Below, piece by piece: positions 30,469 to 38,751 of a stretch of 38,751 nt of DNA. The position numbers and the translations under genes are program-made. Under the pieces are notes generated by a model. It ran no database searches, was not told the origin of the DNA, and saw only the letters and a list, made by a program, of their open reading frames with translations. The stretch is from Stentor coeruleus (taxonomy: Eukaryota; Ciliophora; Heterotrichea; Heterotrichida; Stentoridae), in the NCBI GenBank assembly GCA_001970955.1, contig MPUH01000713.1, positions 1 to 38,751 on the forward strand, read 5' to 3'. The stretch's first letter is position 1; each line of letters starts with the position of its first letter.

Positions 30469-32659
30469 TTAAATCTTCTTATTCCATTTCCTATAAACGT
30501 ATACCCCTCCGGTAACTACCCCAACTAAAACAATAAGCCAAGGCCATATACAACAACCTTTTTCATTATGATCAACTACCTTTGGGTGGTTAAGAAAATC
30601 AATATCCTTAGGAAGGATAATCAATTTAATCTTATTCCTAACTTCTTGTATATTTTCACGATTCAAAACAAACAGTTCCTCAGGTGATATAATCTTTTTA
30701 ATCTCTTCTAAATATTTCTTTTCCTCATCTCCTTGATATTTCATTAACTCTTCAGGGTTTATAATTCTTATAATATGTTCCTTAAAAACAGTATCTTCAA
30801 CACTTAAATGACGTAATTCATCAGGTTGAATAATTCTTTTGATTTTTTCATGGAAAATGCATTTGTGGAAATCATCTAAAAATTCTAATTCTTCTGGGAC
30901 TATGATTTTTTGTATCTCTCCAAGACATGATTTTTCTCTATCTGGACTGAGGTATTTGAGTTCATCAGGGCTGAATAATTGGATGATTGTTTCTTTTAAA
31001 CCTTCTTCTTCTGGACTTAGATGACGAAGTTCACGTGGGGATATGATACGCATAATTTTTTGATGTAAGATATTTTTCTTTAAGATATTAAAACGTTCAA
31101 AGTCTTCAGGAACAAAGATTTTCGAGATTTCTGATAAACATGCTTTTTCTTTGTCTGGGTTTAAATGTTTTAACTCATCTGGGTTGAATATTTGGATTAT
31201 TGTATCTTTGAGTCCTTCTTCTTCTGGGCTTAGGTGACGCAGTTCTCTTGGGGATATAATTCTTTTAATTTTTTCTCTCATGATGTTTTTTTGCAATATG
31301 TTTATGTGCTCAAGTTCCTCTGGGTTAAAAAGTCTAATGATTTTACTTTCTCTTGTTGGGCTGATTTCACCTATTTCTTCAGGATCCATAAACTTAAAAA
31401 TATTCACTTTCATTGCTTGTTCTGCTGGGGTAAGTTGATGAGGTCTTTCGTCTCCTGGACCTATAAGCTTAATTATTGAGTTTGAGTCTTCTTTATGTTC
31501 TTCAATATTTTTAGGATGATGCGATGGGTCTTCATGCTTCTCAACTGGCTTTTCATGAATAGGTTCAGCAGGTTTNTGGTTTTTCATGAACAGGTTCAGC
31601 AGGTTTATGAGCAGGCTCAGCTGGTTTTTCATGAACAGGCTCAGCAGGTTTATGAACAGGTTCAACAGGTTTTTCATGAACAGGCTCAGCAGGTTTATGA
31701 GCAGGCTCAGCAGGTTTTTCATGAACAGGTTCAGCAGGTTTATGAACAGGCTCAGCAGGTTTATGAGCAGGTTCAGCAGGTTTATAAACAGGTTCAGCAG
31801 GTTTATGAACAGGTTCAGCCGGTTTTTCATGAACAGGTTCAGCAGGTTTATGAGCAGGCTCAGCAGGTTTATGAAGTACAGGTTCAGCAGGTTTATGAAC
31901 AGGCTCGACTGGTTTCACATGAGAAGGTGCAGCATGTTTTTCATGATCAGGTTCATCACTTTCCTTATTAAAAACCTCAACATGTTTTTTATGACCACCC
32001 TCAGGTTCAGGTTTTTTATGCTCATCAGCTTTAGTTTCAGCCTTATGTTTATCATCATGTGTATCATGACCAGGTTCATGATGAACTACTTCTTTCTTTA
32101 CCTCTTCATGGCCTTTTTTCTCATCATGTCCAGGGGCAGGATGTTCAACATGCTTCTTTTCTTCATGTCCTCCATGTTCATGAGATTTCTCCTCAACATG
32201 TTTAACTTCAGGAACATGACTTTTATGCTCATCCACTACATGGAATTTCCCATCAGTCTCAACAACTTTCTTGTTATGAATTTTTTCCGTATGAAGTTCA
32301 CTTTTAGCCTTCAATGCAGCTTTTTTGCTAAAAAAACTAATAGATCCAAGAAGCTTGCCATGTGAGTCATGCGACACATCAACTTTAACCTTAAATCCCT
32401 TTCCCACAAAGAATTTTTCAAGTATTTCTGAAGATAAATCTTCAGTTAAATCATGAATGACTAAAGTTTCTCGTATAGTACTCTCAGTTTCTGAATCTGA
32501 GCTATGGGAGCTCTTACTAGAAACGGATTTCTTATCATGTTTTTTTTCTACCTCAGAATCACTAGAAGATGATGATACTTCATGATCTTTTTTACTATCT
32601 TCATGTGATTGCTTAAGGTCTTTTTTAAGTTCCTTTGGCTTTTTTTGGCCTGGTTCCAT
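30469..32659 (-). CDS. tail-anchored protein: RRM-like domain, HKPAEP repeat linker, 13 x 24-aa 'PEEL' repeats
   Basis: One gene split by the N at 31576. Upstream of it the frame is open from 32659 and downstream to 30469. Removing the N plus one 30-nt overlap copy joins the frames (2160 nt, about 719 residues). Order: a Ser/Lys/Glu start; an RRM-like fold (about 64-130, from TLVIHDLTEDLSSEILEKFF to the KKV after HNK); a His/Glu/Lys-rich region; an array of 7-8-residue HKPAEPV/HEKPAEPV units; 13 copies of a 20-25-residue unit with core I-x-[KR]-[IL]-[IF]-x-P-[ED]-E-L (nt 30556-31479); and a C-terminal transmembrane helix (WPWLIVLVGVVTGGVYVY) with a basic end, so a cytosol-facing tail-anchored protein. 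An upstream ATG (32704) would add 15 residues. The repeat family is unknown to me. Confidence 0.85.
30556..31479 (-). repeat. 13 tandem copies of a ~24-residue repeat with a 71-residue super-period
   Basis: Each unit begins with a hydrophobic-basic strand or helix (IKRII, IIQIF, ISKIF) followed by P-[EDR]-E-L. Units of 23, 24 and 24 residues recur as a triplet three times (beginning IKRIISPRELRHL, IMRIISPRELRHL, IKRIIQPDELRHL), showing block duplication of 71 residues after the basic unit had multiplied. The first two copies and the last are degenerate. Confidence 0.9.
31546..31919 (-). repeat. HKPAEPV/HEKPAEPV repeat array with an assembly join (N at 31576)
   Basis: About 370 nt of 21-nt and 24-nt units encoding His/Pro/Glu/Lys repeats. 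The N at 31576 lies between 31546-31575 and 31577-31606, which match at 28 of 30 bases. The true copy number is unknown, since near-identical units of this kind are easily collapsed. Confidence 0.88.
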
Positions 32660-32815
32660 ATTATATTGTGTTAGTGTTGGAAATTTAAAGGCTTTTGCAT
32701 ACAATAATAGCCATAAAAATAAAATTATGTATGAGGAAAAAATTATGATAGAAGAAATAATGGAAGTGAAGATTAAGCAGAAAGATGTAGTTATTATAAA
32801 TTATCTTTCCAAATA

Positions 32816-33478
32816 CTACTCCTTGCAAGATCTAATGAATTTTCTAAACCCAAAACTGCATAAGAGCTTAGCGTTTTCCATATCGTCAAAAAGCTCGACA
32901 AATTCTTTTTTTTCAATGGTTTTTTTAGAATTCATGAGTATTTCAACAAACTTTTTTTTAGATTTTTTCTTATTAAGCTCAAGCTCTGAAACGTACTGAG
33001 CTATTTGCCCTTGTGTTGCTATAGGCATGGTAGAGTTTGATACTAGCAACGGGGCTCTCTCTATGCAAAATCTGAATATATCATCAAAAATACATTCTAA
33101 ATCTTCACGGTTTATTGTAAGAGACGACTGTTTATCATAAAGCTCAAAAAAAAGTCTAGCCCTAGTTATCGCTTGAGCATTACCACAAATAATTCCAGCT
33201 ATCACCAAATCTTTACCATCATATTTCCCTTCAGTAGTTTTATAAAGTCCATAAAAAGCTTCTATTTTTGGGCACTGTGGACATTTTTTCACTTTTAACT
33301 CAAGTTCATTGACAATTTGCTCAAATTGATCTTCATTGATATCTAATTCATTAGAATATTTTCTTATAGTAAAGTCAATATTCGCACTAAGACTTTTACC
33401 AAACTCTAATTGATCCTCCATAAGAATTATCGTCTTTTCCTCATTACATAATTCTTCACGAGTTGAAGTACACCCCAT
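32816..33478 (-). CDS. N-myristoylated degenerate EF-hand protein (Ca-sensor relative)
   Basis: A 220-residue protein starting MGCTSTRE: Gly2/Thr6 fit N-myristoylation and Cys3 palmitoylation. The body resembles calcineurin B/NCS-type EF-hand proteins: the segment TRARLFFELYDKQSSLTINRED has the helix-loop-helix pattern of an EF-hand, and a second such segment lies near the C-terminus (SKKTIEKKEFVELFDDM). Key ligands are altered (position 6 Gly replaced, position 12 Asp instead of Glu in the first; several missing in the second), so Ca binding may be weak or lost. A C-x2-C pair (CPQC) is present near residue 60. The start lies 14 nt after the stop of the phosphatase gene upstream on the same strand. 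Confidence 0.82.
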   Translation of the reverse strand: MGCTSTREELCNEEKTIILMEDQLEFGKSLSANIDFTIRKYSNELDINEDQFEQIVNELELKVKKCPQCPKIEAFYGLYKTTEGKYDGKDLVIAGIICGNAQAITRARLFFELYDKQSSLTINREDLECIFDDIFRFCIERAPLLVSNSTMPIATQGQIAQYVSELELNKKKSKKKFVEILMNSKKTIEKKEFVELFDDMENAKLLCSFGFRKFIRSCKE

Positions 33479-33492
33479 TTATAAACTTATTA

Positions 33493-34701
33493 TTATTTAG
33501 GAGGTTTTGAGTTATTACGAGGGGAAACTCCTTTAGCACGATCACCTTTAAGAAACTCTTGTATATAATCCTCATAAAATGTACGTAAGTGAAATATTTG
33601 CCGATTCACTTCGCGTACATCTTCAGCTGTTGATAGAATTTTTAAGTAATCCATTAGATTGAATAATTCACGATCGTATTCGTCATCATGCCAAGAAATT
33701 ATAGGTATGCCATTATCGAGTTGGTATCCAAATGAATATGCTGCATTGTCTATAATTACTATATCTTGTATACGTCGATTTGCAAATATTCTTAAATCTT
33801 TCATAAATACTCCTTCAATAACAAGGCAATTTTCTCTATAAAGTCTATGATGTATTATCTCATGAGATGGGTCTAAATAGTCTAAAACTACATCAGCATA
33901 ACATTTATGTGAAGCTGTAAAAACTATCACTTCAAAGTACTTTGAAGCTTCAATAAGACATTCTTTAGCAAAAGGTCTGATGTTAATTCCAGCATTTACC
34001 ATCTCGCCGGTTGGAAACTTTACTGTTAATATAACATCAGGTTCAGCATTTATATCATCAACACAATGAACTAAAGTTTCATCTAAATCAAAAACTATTG
34101 TTTTTTTATTTTCGTAGCCTGGTTTTTTATTAAAATTTACTCGTTTTTGTCGAAGTTGATTTACGTCGACACTTGGTAAGTTTTTAACAAATTTCAGTGC
34201 TTGGAAAGTTTGAAAAAGGTGTTCTCGATAGTAGACTTCGCTTCTTGATTTTATTTCTTCTGGACTGAGATTTGTTTTTTTACCTTTAGTTCCAGAAGAT
34301 TTTACTTGAGTTATTAGTTCTGACAACTCAGACTTTTTTTCTTCTAGTTTTTTAGGTAAGACTTTTGTGCTTTTTGACTGCCCTCTTGAGCTGAGAGCAT
34401 TCGGTTTTGACATGAAAGTGTAAGGGATTGGGTGAGAGTCTTTTGTTGATTTCGGGGTTGAAGTCTCAGGTAATTTATCTGTTGTAATTGTTGGTTTACA
34501 AGATGGTGTTCTTGGTTTATGACTAACTGGAGGCCACAATGACCCTAAAGTTCCTCTTGAATTTGATGGGGAATTTTTCAAAGTCGGGTCTAAACAAAAA
34601 TTTTCTTCGCTTCCTTCGTTCACATCATCTACTAACCGGGGAACAGATGGCACACGTTGATTGTTTGAAAAGTATTTAATTATCCTTTGGTTCCGAGACA
34701 T
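33493..34701 (-). CDS. CTD-type protein phosphatase (FCP1/SCP, NIF domain)
   Basis: A 402-residue protein. The N-terminal 190 residues are Ser/Thr/Pro/Lys-rich and probably disordered. The C-terminal half is a HAD-fold NIF/FCP1 homology domain. It begins KKTIVFDLDETLVH, whose DLDET is the catalytic DxDx(T/V) motif (first Asp the phospho-acceptor). VIVFTASHKCYADVVLDYLD and the IVIIDNAAYSF segment follow, as in SCP/CTDSPL2 and Dullard enzymes. Members dephosphorylate serines, for example in the RNA polymerase II CTD or lipin. There is no BRCT domain (so not FCP1 itself) and no transmembrane segment (unlike Dullard), which favours a CTDSPL-like enzyme. All catalytic motifs are intact. Confidence 0.93.
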   Translation of the reverse strand: MSRNQRIIKYFSNNQRVPSVPRLVDDVNEGSEENFCLDPTLKNSPSNSRGTLGSLWPPVSHKPRTPSCKPTITTDKLPETSTPKSTKDSHPIPYTFMSKPNALSSRGQSKSTKVLPKKLEEKKSELSELITQVKSSGTKGKKTNLSPEEIKSRSEVYYREHLFQTFQALKFVKNLPSVDVNQLRQKRVNFNKKPGYENKKTIVFDLDETLVHCVDDINAEPDVILTVKFPTGEMVNAGINIRPFAKECLIEASKYFEVIVFTASHKCYADVVLDYLDPSHEIIHHRLYRENCLVIEGVFMKDLRIFANRRIQDIVIIDNAAYSFGYQLDNGIPIISWHDDEYDRELFNLMDYLKILSTAEDVREVNRQIFHLRTFYEDYIQEFLKGDRAKGVSPRNNSKPPK

Positions 34702-35456
34702 TAATTTTATATAAAGTTTTATAGTATAAAACCATAAAATCTAAAAATTTGAATCTGGCTTTCCTGTTTATAGGAAGGGAAATTTATTTAGTATTTCAAT
34801 GGGTCTAGTTTTCTGATGCTGATTTAAATTGTTGATATTGCCTAATATTTTTTTTTAGATTTATCCAAAAGAATTAAAATGATTGTTTTCATGATAAATT
34901 TTAAGTATTCATTCCTTGAGTTAATAGGTCTTAGTTTTTTTTTTATCTTAAGGAAATAAATAATATATATGCTGTATTTTTTACTTTACAAATATTTGCA
35001 CAGCGAAATGATAAAAATGAGATTTTAGAATTATATATGGTTTGTGTGAATAATTTATCATAAAGTTATGAAGATATTTTGTCAATCACTAGCAACTTGG
35101 ATATTAACTCTAAATTAATTCCGGATAAATTTNTATAATAAAAATATACTAGATTAAATTTTTGTATATAATTTTATATGCAATTTAAGTAGTTTCTTAT
35201 TAAAATAGCCTTATGCAATATTGCTGATATTTCATAATTTATCATAAAGTTATGAAGATATTTTGTCAATCACTAGCAACTTGGATATTAACTCTAAATT
35301 AATTCCGGATAAATTTCGTATAATATCCAAGTTTTAATCTCTCCATATTTCTATTGCCAAACCTATACTACTACACTAACCATAAAAAAATTATTCAGCT
35401 TGAATCATTTCCAGTTTAAAAAAACTTTAACTATCTTAACTAAAACCTAAAAAAAC
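34702..35456. other. intergenic with a duplicated contig end
   Basis: Upstream of the phosphatase and downstream of the dikinase. G-rich (+ strand) near 34750 and C-rich near 35400, following the skew rule. An 83-nt perfect repeat occurs at 35050-35132 and 35234-35316, with the N at 35133 directly after the first copy and 100 nt of other sequence between. No gene is seen. Confidence 0.7.
35050..35316. repeat. 83-nt direct repeat next to an N (assembly join)
   Basis: Bases 35050-35132 and 35234-35316 are identical. The N at 35133 follows the first copy. The left contig probably ends inside sequence that the right contig also contains, so the real locus likely has one copy. Confidence 0.85.
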
Positions 35457-38400
35457 CTACACTTGTGGCCTTGATTGTACAACATAAATTCTATTCCCAA
35501 CAATAACACCTTCAATATCCTGAGGAATTCCATCAAAAACATTTTCCACACTCAAAGCTAAATTCCTAAGCTCATTAAACACATAAACCCTATATTGTAT
35601 ATCATTAACAATACGATCTTCAGCATATTTCGCTATACAAGTTTCAACTGGATCCATAATAAAACTATCAAAAAGCCCAGCTCCAGCAAATCCAGGAAGG
35701 TCTTCACTATTAGAATCAGATCTAAATATAAACCCCCCTCCTTGTAAATAAACTGACTTGCTAGGAAAAGACTCAATTTTATAAACTTTTGATGACTTTT
35801 CAAGAATAAAAGATAGAGCTCGGCCTTCATAAGCCCCAACTAAAGTTTCCCCTAATCCTTTAACAATTTCTCCATAAATTTCTTCAGAGTTGTTATTAGT
35901 TGGATTCTTTGTATGTAAAACAAAAGCATAATCTCCAGTTATGACCTCTTGACAAAGTACAGACATTTTCACATCTTCAAGGTTTATATGCGCTTTTTTT
36001 GTACTTAAAAAAACCCTTTCATTAAATTTGCTTGCCCAGACTGACTTTATAGCTTTCCAAGCTAAATCCCAAGAACTTGTACACCCAATGCTGTGAAGGA
36101 GATCTTGGATTTTTACAATATCCAATTGATTTAAAGTAAGATTTAATATAGACTTTCTTATTAAATCCAAAGTTTGTGAGACTGATGAACTATCAGATAA
36201 TTCATGTATATAATTTAGTATCTGCGTTTTCACTTCAATATTAACATTTTGGTCTAAAACATATTCAAAAGTCCCATATGGTAAAGCTCCTGATCTCGGT
36301 ACTCCAATACTTTCTGGGAGTTTTTTCCTCATAATACCACAATTGTTTGCTTTGGCCCCAGTCCTCCGTTCTTGAAACTCTTCCATTTTCATCCCAATAT
36401 TCACAAACTCTAATGGTTCTAATATATTTTTTCTTTGAATTTCTTGAACTTTCTCACCTTCTTCACATGTTTTTACAACTTCAACCCCTTCTCTACATAT
36501 CATAGCTTTAACTTTATCACCTTGAAAACCTTGTATTTTTTTAAATTCTTCTTGATCATAACAAATAGCTAAAAGGACTTTATTATTCCTAGCTCTAACA
36601 CTAACATGTGCTAAAGTATCTAATTCACTAGCTGAAATAACTCCAGTTACTCCTTCAGGGATTTCTTCTTCTCCTGTAACTTTTGAACATACAAGAATGA
36701 CTGGGTTTGTATATTTTATATATGCAACTGAATGTAAAGAGTCTATTAAAGTTAATTGACCAAATACAGGGAAAATTGGGCTGATTATTTGCCATGATTT
36801 TAAACCGCTGAGGAGACGGATTTTATGAGTGATTTTTTTTAGAATCATGGAGATTGTGAAGAATAATGAACCTCTTATGAGCTCTTCAGTAAATAAATCT
36901 ATTGTTTCTTTGTCTACATTAAATTGCTCACCTAAAAAACGCCCTTTGTAATCGATAAGTTTAGTGTATTGGTCTATGTATGATAAGAGGACTCTTTGGA
37001 TACGATCTGCTGAGGATTTTATTATTAAAGTATTTTCGTAGCTTTCAAGGCTTTTGGAGTATAGGGAAAGGAATTTTTCATAGTCTTCAATACAAGCTGA
37101 GAATTCATTGTCGGAACACCATAAAACTATTGTGTTGAGAAGAAGAGAAAGTTCTTTGCATAAATAAACAAGGCCAAGATCTAAATGAATTATTTCTTCA
37201 CAAAGCTGTCTCATATAACTTTCTAAAGCTATATCTAAATAAACAACCTCTCGATACTGTAAATCTCCAAGATTTTCTATAAACGATCTGATTTCCTTCC
37301 TAACCCCAGCAACTCTTTCCATCTGCAAAATTTTATCCCAATGTTTACTATTTTCAACAATTTCCTCTAACATTTCATTAACCCCTTTTGTCAATATATC
37401 CTTACAAGATAAAATAGTCTGATTCAAATCCACAGCACCATGAACCTGTTTAAGTAATTCCAAATAACTATACAAATCATTGACTATCTTAGGTGCATAA
37501 AATGGTATAAAAGTTAAAGGTCTTTCATAACTAGCTAATCTTTCACGGCTTAAACCATGTTTATTCAATATTTCCCAATATTTATTCAAATCATTAGTTT
37601 CATTAAATCCTATAAGTGCTTCACATATTCCAATATCATCAGGTGTTGTATTATTATGAAGTTTTTGATGCCATTGTTCATATAAATTATCTCTAGGTAA
37701 ACTTGGATCTTTTTCAACTTGATGATAACGAACACCTGCTCTATGCATAAGTTGTAAAATCTCATCACGAATTCTTTGTCCATTATCCCCACCTTTTCCC
37801 ATACATGATAATATCCCTTTAACTATAATTCCTGTATTAACAAGCCCATTTTTTGATGCTGATTTTAAGATTTGGACTATTGTTAATGTTAGATTTTTTT
37901 GACTTGAGGCTAAATCTTTTGGTTTTGTGTTGAATTCACGTTGCCAATCTAGTTTTCGTAAAGCAGAATATCTCATCCAAACAAATATCCAAGTTAAAGC
38001 TTCTTGAGAAGTATTGAATTTGTGTAGAAATCCATTACACATGTTGAATCGATGCATTAGTGTCCAGGCACATCCTGACATTTCAACTTCGATTATTTCT
38101 GAAAGAAGGTTTTGGATTTGGATATCAGAATTTTTTAGAGATTCAGGAAGTTTAGGGCGTTTTAAGAGGATTGAATAGTCAGATGAATTGTTGTTGAACC
38201 ATACATTTTCGCGTCGGAGGACAAAATTTAGTTGGAGGGGTGAAGAGGATTTTGGAAAGAGGATTGTGATTGTGCTAAATGAGGGAGTGATTTCGATAAA
38301 AGGACTTTCTGCTGACTTTTCATCAAATTTGATTGTGGATGGTGGAAAGAGTATTCCTGGATACGTCAATGGATTGACCCATTCCTTTGCTCTTTTAATT

Positions 38401-38567
38401 CCTACTCCCCAATGAAATATAAGATGGTTCAAGTTTGAACTTATGGTAGTTTTAATTTGATCCTCAGTTTCTTCAAGGACTGTGACAAAAGAGTTGCTTC
38501 CTAATGAATACTCTACCTTTTGACAATCTGCCTTGAGTTCTTGTAAATAAGTTTCATATGACAACAT
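35457..38567 (-). CDS. alpha-glucan, water dikinase (GWD)
   Basis: A 1036-residue enzyme that transfers the beta-phosphate of ATP to glucosyl residues of storage glucan and the gamma-phosphate to water, opening the granule to hydrolases. Residues about 45-135 form a CBM45-like starch-binding module (FHWGV ... W ... FVLRRENVWFNN). Family motifs follow: GKGGDNGQRIRDEIL (258-271) and EQWHQKLHNNTTPDD (297-311). The catalytic phosphohistidine is H654 in LDTLAHVSVRARNNK. The C-terminal ATP-binding domain has GLGETLVGAYEGRALSF and FRSDSNSEDLPGFAGAGLF, and ends in VVQSRPQV. It is shorter than plant GWD1 (about 1400) and lacks a transit peptide and a second N-terminal module, so it is probably cytosolic. 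All key residues are present. Confidence 0.96.
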   Translation of the reverse strand: MLSYETYLQELKADCQKVEYSLGSNSFVTVLEETEDQIKTTISSNLNHLIFHWGVGIKRAKEWVNPLTYPGILFPPSTIKFDEKSAESPFIEITPSFSTITILFPKSSSPLQLNFVLRRENVWFNNNSSDYSILLKRPKLPESLKNSDIQIQNLLSEIIEVEMSGCAWTLMHRFNMCNGFLHKFNTSQEALTWIFVWMRYSALRKLDWQREFNTKPKDLASSQKNLTLTIVQILKSASKNGLVNTGIIVKGILSCMGKGGDNGQRIRDEILQLMHRAGVRYHQVEKDPSLPRDNLYEQWHQKLHNNTTPDDIGICEALIGFNETNDLNKYWEILNKHGLSRERLASYERPLTFIPFYAPKIVNDLYSYLELLKQVHGAVDLNQTILSCKDILTKGVNEMLEEIVENSKHWDKILQMERVAGVRKEIRSFIENLGDLQYREVVYLDIALESYMRQLCEEIIHLDLGLVYLCKELSLLLNTIVLWCSDNEFSACIEDYEKFLSLYSKSLESYENTLIIKSSADRIQRVLLSYIDQYTKLIDYKGRFLGEQFNVDKETIDLFTEELIRGSLFFTISMILKKITHKIRLLSGLKSWQIISPIFPVFGQLTLIDSLHSVAYIKYTNPVILVCSKVTGEEEIPEGVTGVISASELDTLAHVSVRARNNKVLLAICYDQEEFKKIQGFQGDKVKAMICREGVEVVKTCEEGEKVQEIQRKNILEPLEFVNIGMKMEEFQERRTGAKANNCGIMRKKLPESIGVPRSGALPYGTFEYVLDQNVNIEVKTQILNYIHELSDSSSVSQTLDLIRKSILNLTLNQLDIVKIQDLLHSIGCTSSWDLAWKAIKSVWASKFNERVFLSTKKAHINLEDVKMSVLCQEVITGDYAFVLHTKNPTNNNSEEIYGEIVKGLGETLVGAYEGRALSFILEKSSKVYKIESFPSKSVYLQGGGFIFRSDSNSEDLPGFAGAGLFDSFIMDPVETCIAKYAEDRIVNDIQYRVYVFNELRNLALSVENVFDGIPQDIEGVIVGNRIYVVQSRPQV

Positions 38568-38590
38568 TTTTATTTTTAAAAAAATGTTGT
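38561..38590 (-). promoter_or_regulatory. inverted repeat over the dikinase start codon
   Basis: ACAACATTTT (38561-38570) and AAAATGTTGT (38581-38590) are perfect inverted repeats with a short A/T loop. On the mRNA the ATG (38567-38565) sits in the 3' arm, so a hairpin would sequester the start codon. It is AT-rich and could be chance. Confidence 0.35.
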
Positions 38591-38751
38591 TACACTTATG
38601 AATGATAATAAAAGAATAAACCTTTCGTAATTTACGTTTTGTTAAGTATTATCAAAAAATATCATAAACATATTATTAAAATAACTTTTTTTGGTCAATA
38701 CTTGATTAACGAAAGCATTAAGTAAAATATTCACTTTTACTCGTTCTGATA

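Noticed and set aside
31495..32365. Long + strand frames opposite the HKPAEP gene
   Set aside because: Antisense readings of the 21/24-nt repeat array. The minus frame has domains and a membrane anchor; the + frames have only repeated low-complexity sequence.
1..38751. tRNA, rRNA, CRISPR or telomere sequences
   Set aside because: No convincing T-loop/acceptor pairing, no rRNA core, no spaced repeat array and no telomeric repeats at either end were seen by eye. A tRNAscan/Infernal run was not possible, so small ncRNAs could be missed.

Overview
The window looks like macronuclear DNA of a heterotrich ciliate, most likely a Stentor. The base composition is very AT-rich and gene starts lie close to AT-only leaders. 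Two genes are interrupted by 15-nt GTAA...TAG introns, the size known for Stentor. TAA, TAG and TGA all end genes here, which means the standard genetic code, unusual among ciliates but used by Stentor. The species call is an inference; no rRNA or telomere is present to confirm it.

Layout. The left end (1-3372) holds the tail of one gene and the whole of its tandem paralogue: a B-box protein followed by a long array of compact RING fingers, broken by a 71-nt duplication. Then, on the + strand: a TRIM-like C2HC/RING/B-box protein (4495-5601), a spliced EF-hand-like protein with an SP/TP-rich tail (5862-7661), and a RING-CH/transmembrane/AlgH (UPF0301) fusion (8238-9128). The sparse stretch 9.1-13.7 kb carries three very small genes for proteins predicted to be lipid-anchored: two paralogues starting MGCG and one ending in a CaaX box. 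Next come a coiled-coil protein, histone H4, a ZNRD2/SSSCA1-type zinc ribbon protein, a spliced 208-aa protein, a class I-like PI 3-kinase, a PLAC8 protein, a secreted or ER protein and three unknown or coiled-coil proteins (to 29.6 kb). The right end is a minus-strand run: a glucan, water dikinase, a DxDx(T/V) CTD-type phosphatase, a myristoylated degenerate EF-hand protein only 14 nt behind it, and a tail-anchored protein with an RRM-like domain, a His/Pro repeat linker and 13 copies of a roughly 24-residue repeat that I do not recognise.

Themes. Several genes suggest membrane and cortex signalling (PI3K, lipid-anchored small proteins, Ca-sensor relatives, SP/TP-rich coiled-coil proteins), and several suggest ubiquitin signalling (poly-RING, TRIM-like, RING-CH). 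The dikinase implies phosphorylation of a storage glucan.

Two window-wide patterns stand out. (1) Non-coding DNA is strongly strand-asymmetric with respect to the adjacent gene: sense-strand C-rich and almost G-free before a gene, sense-strand G-rich and almost C-free after it, with mirrored switches between convergent genes. (2) All six single N characters sit between near-identical direct repeats of 30-110 nt. These are best read as unmerged contig overlaps that create false duplications and one false frameshift. Hand counts are given where made; domain calls are from motif reading only, with no database search.
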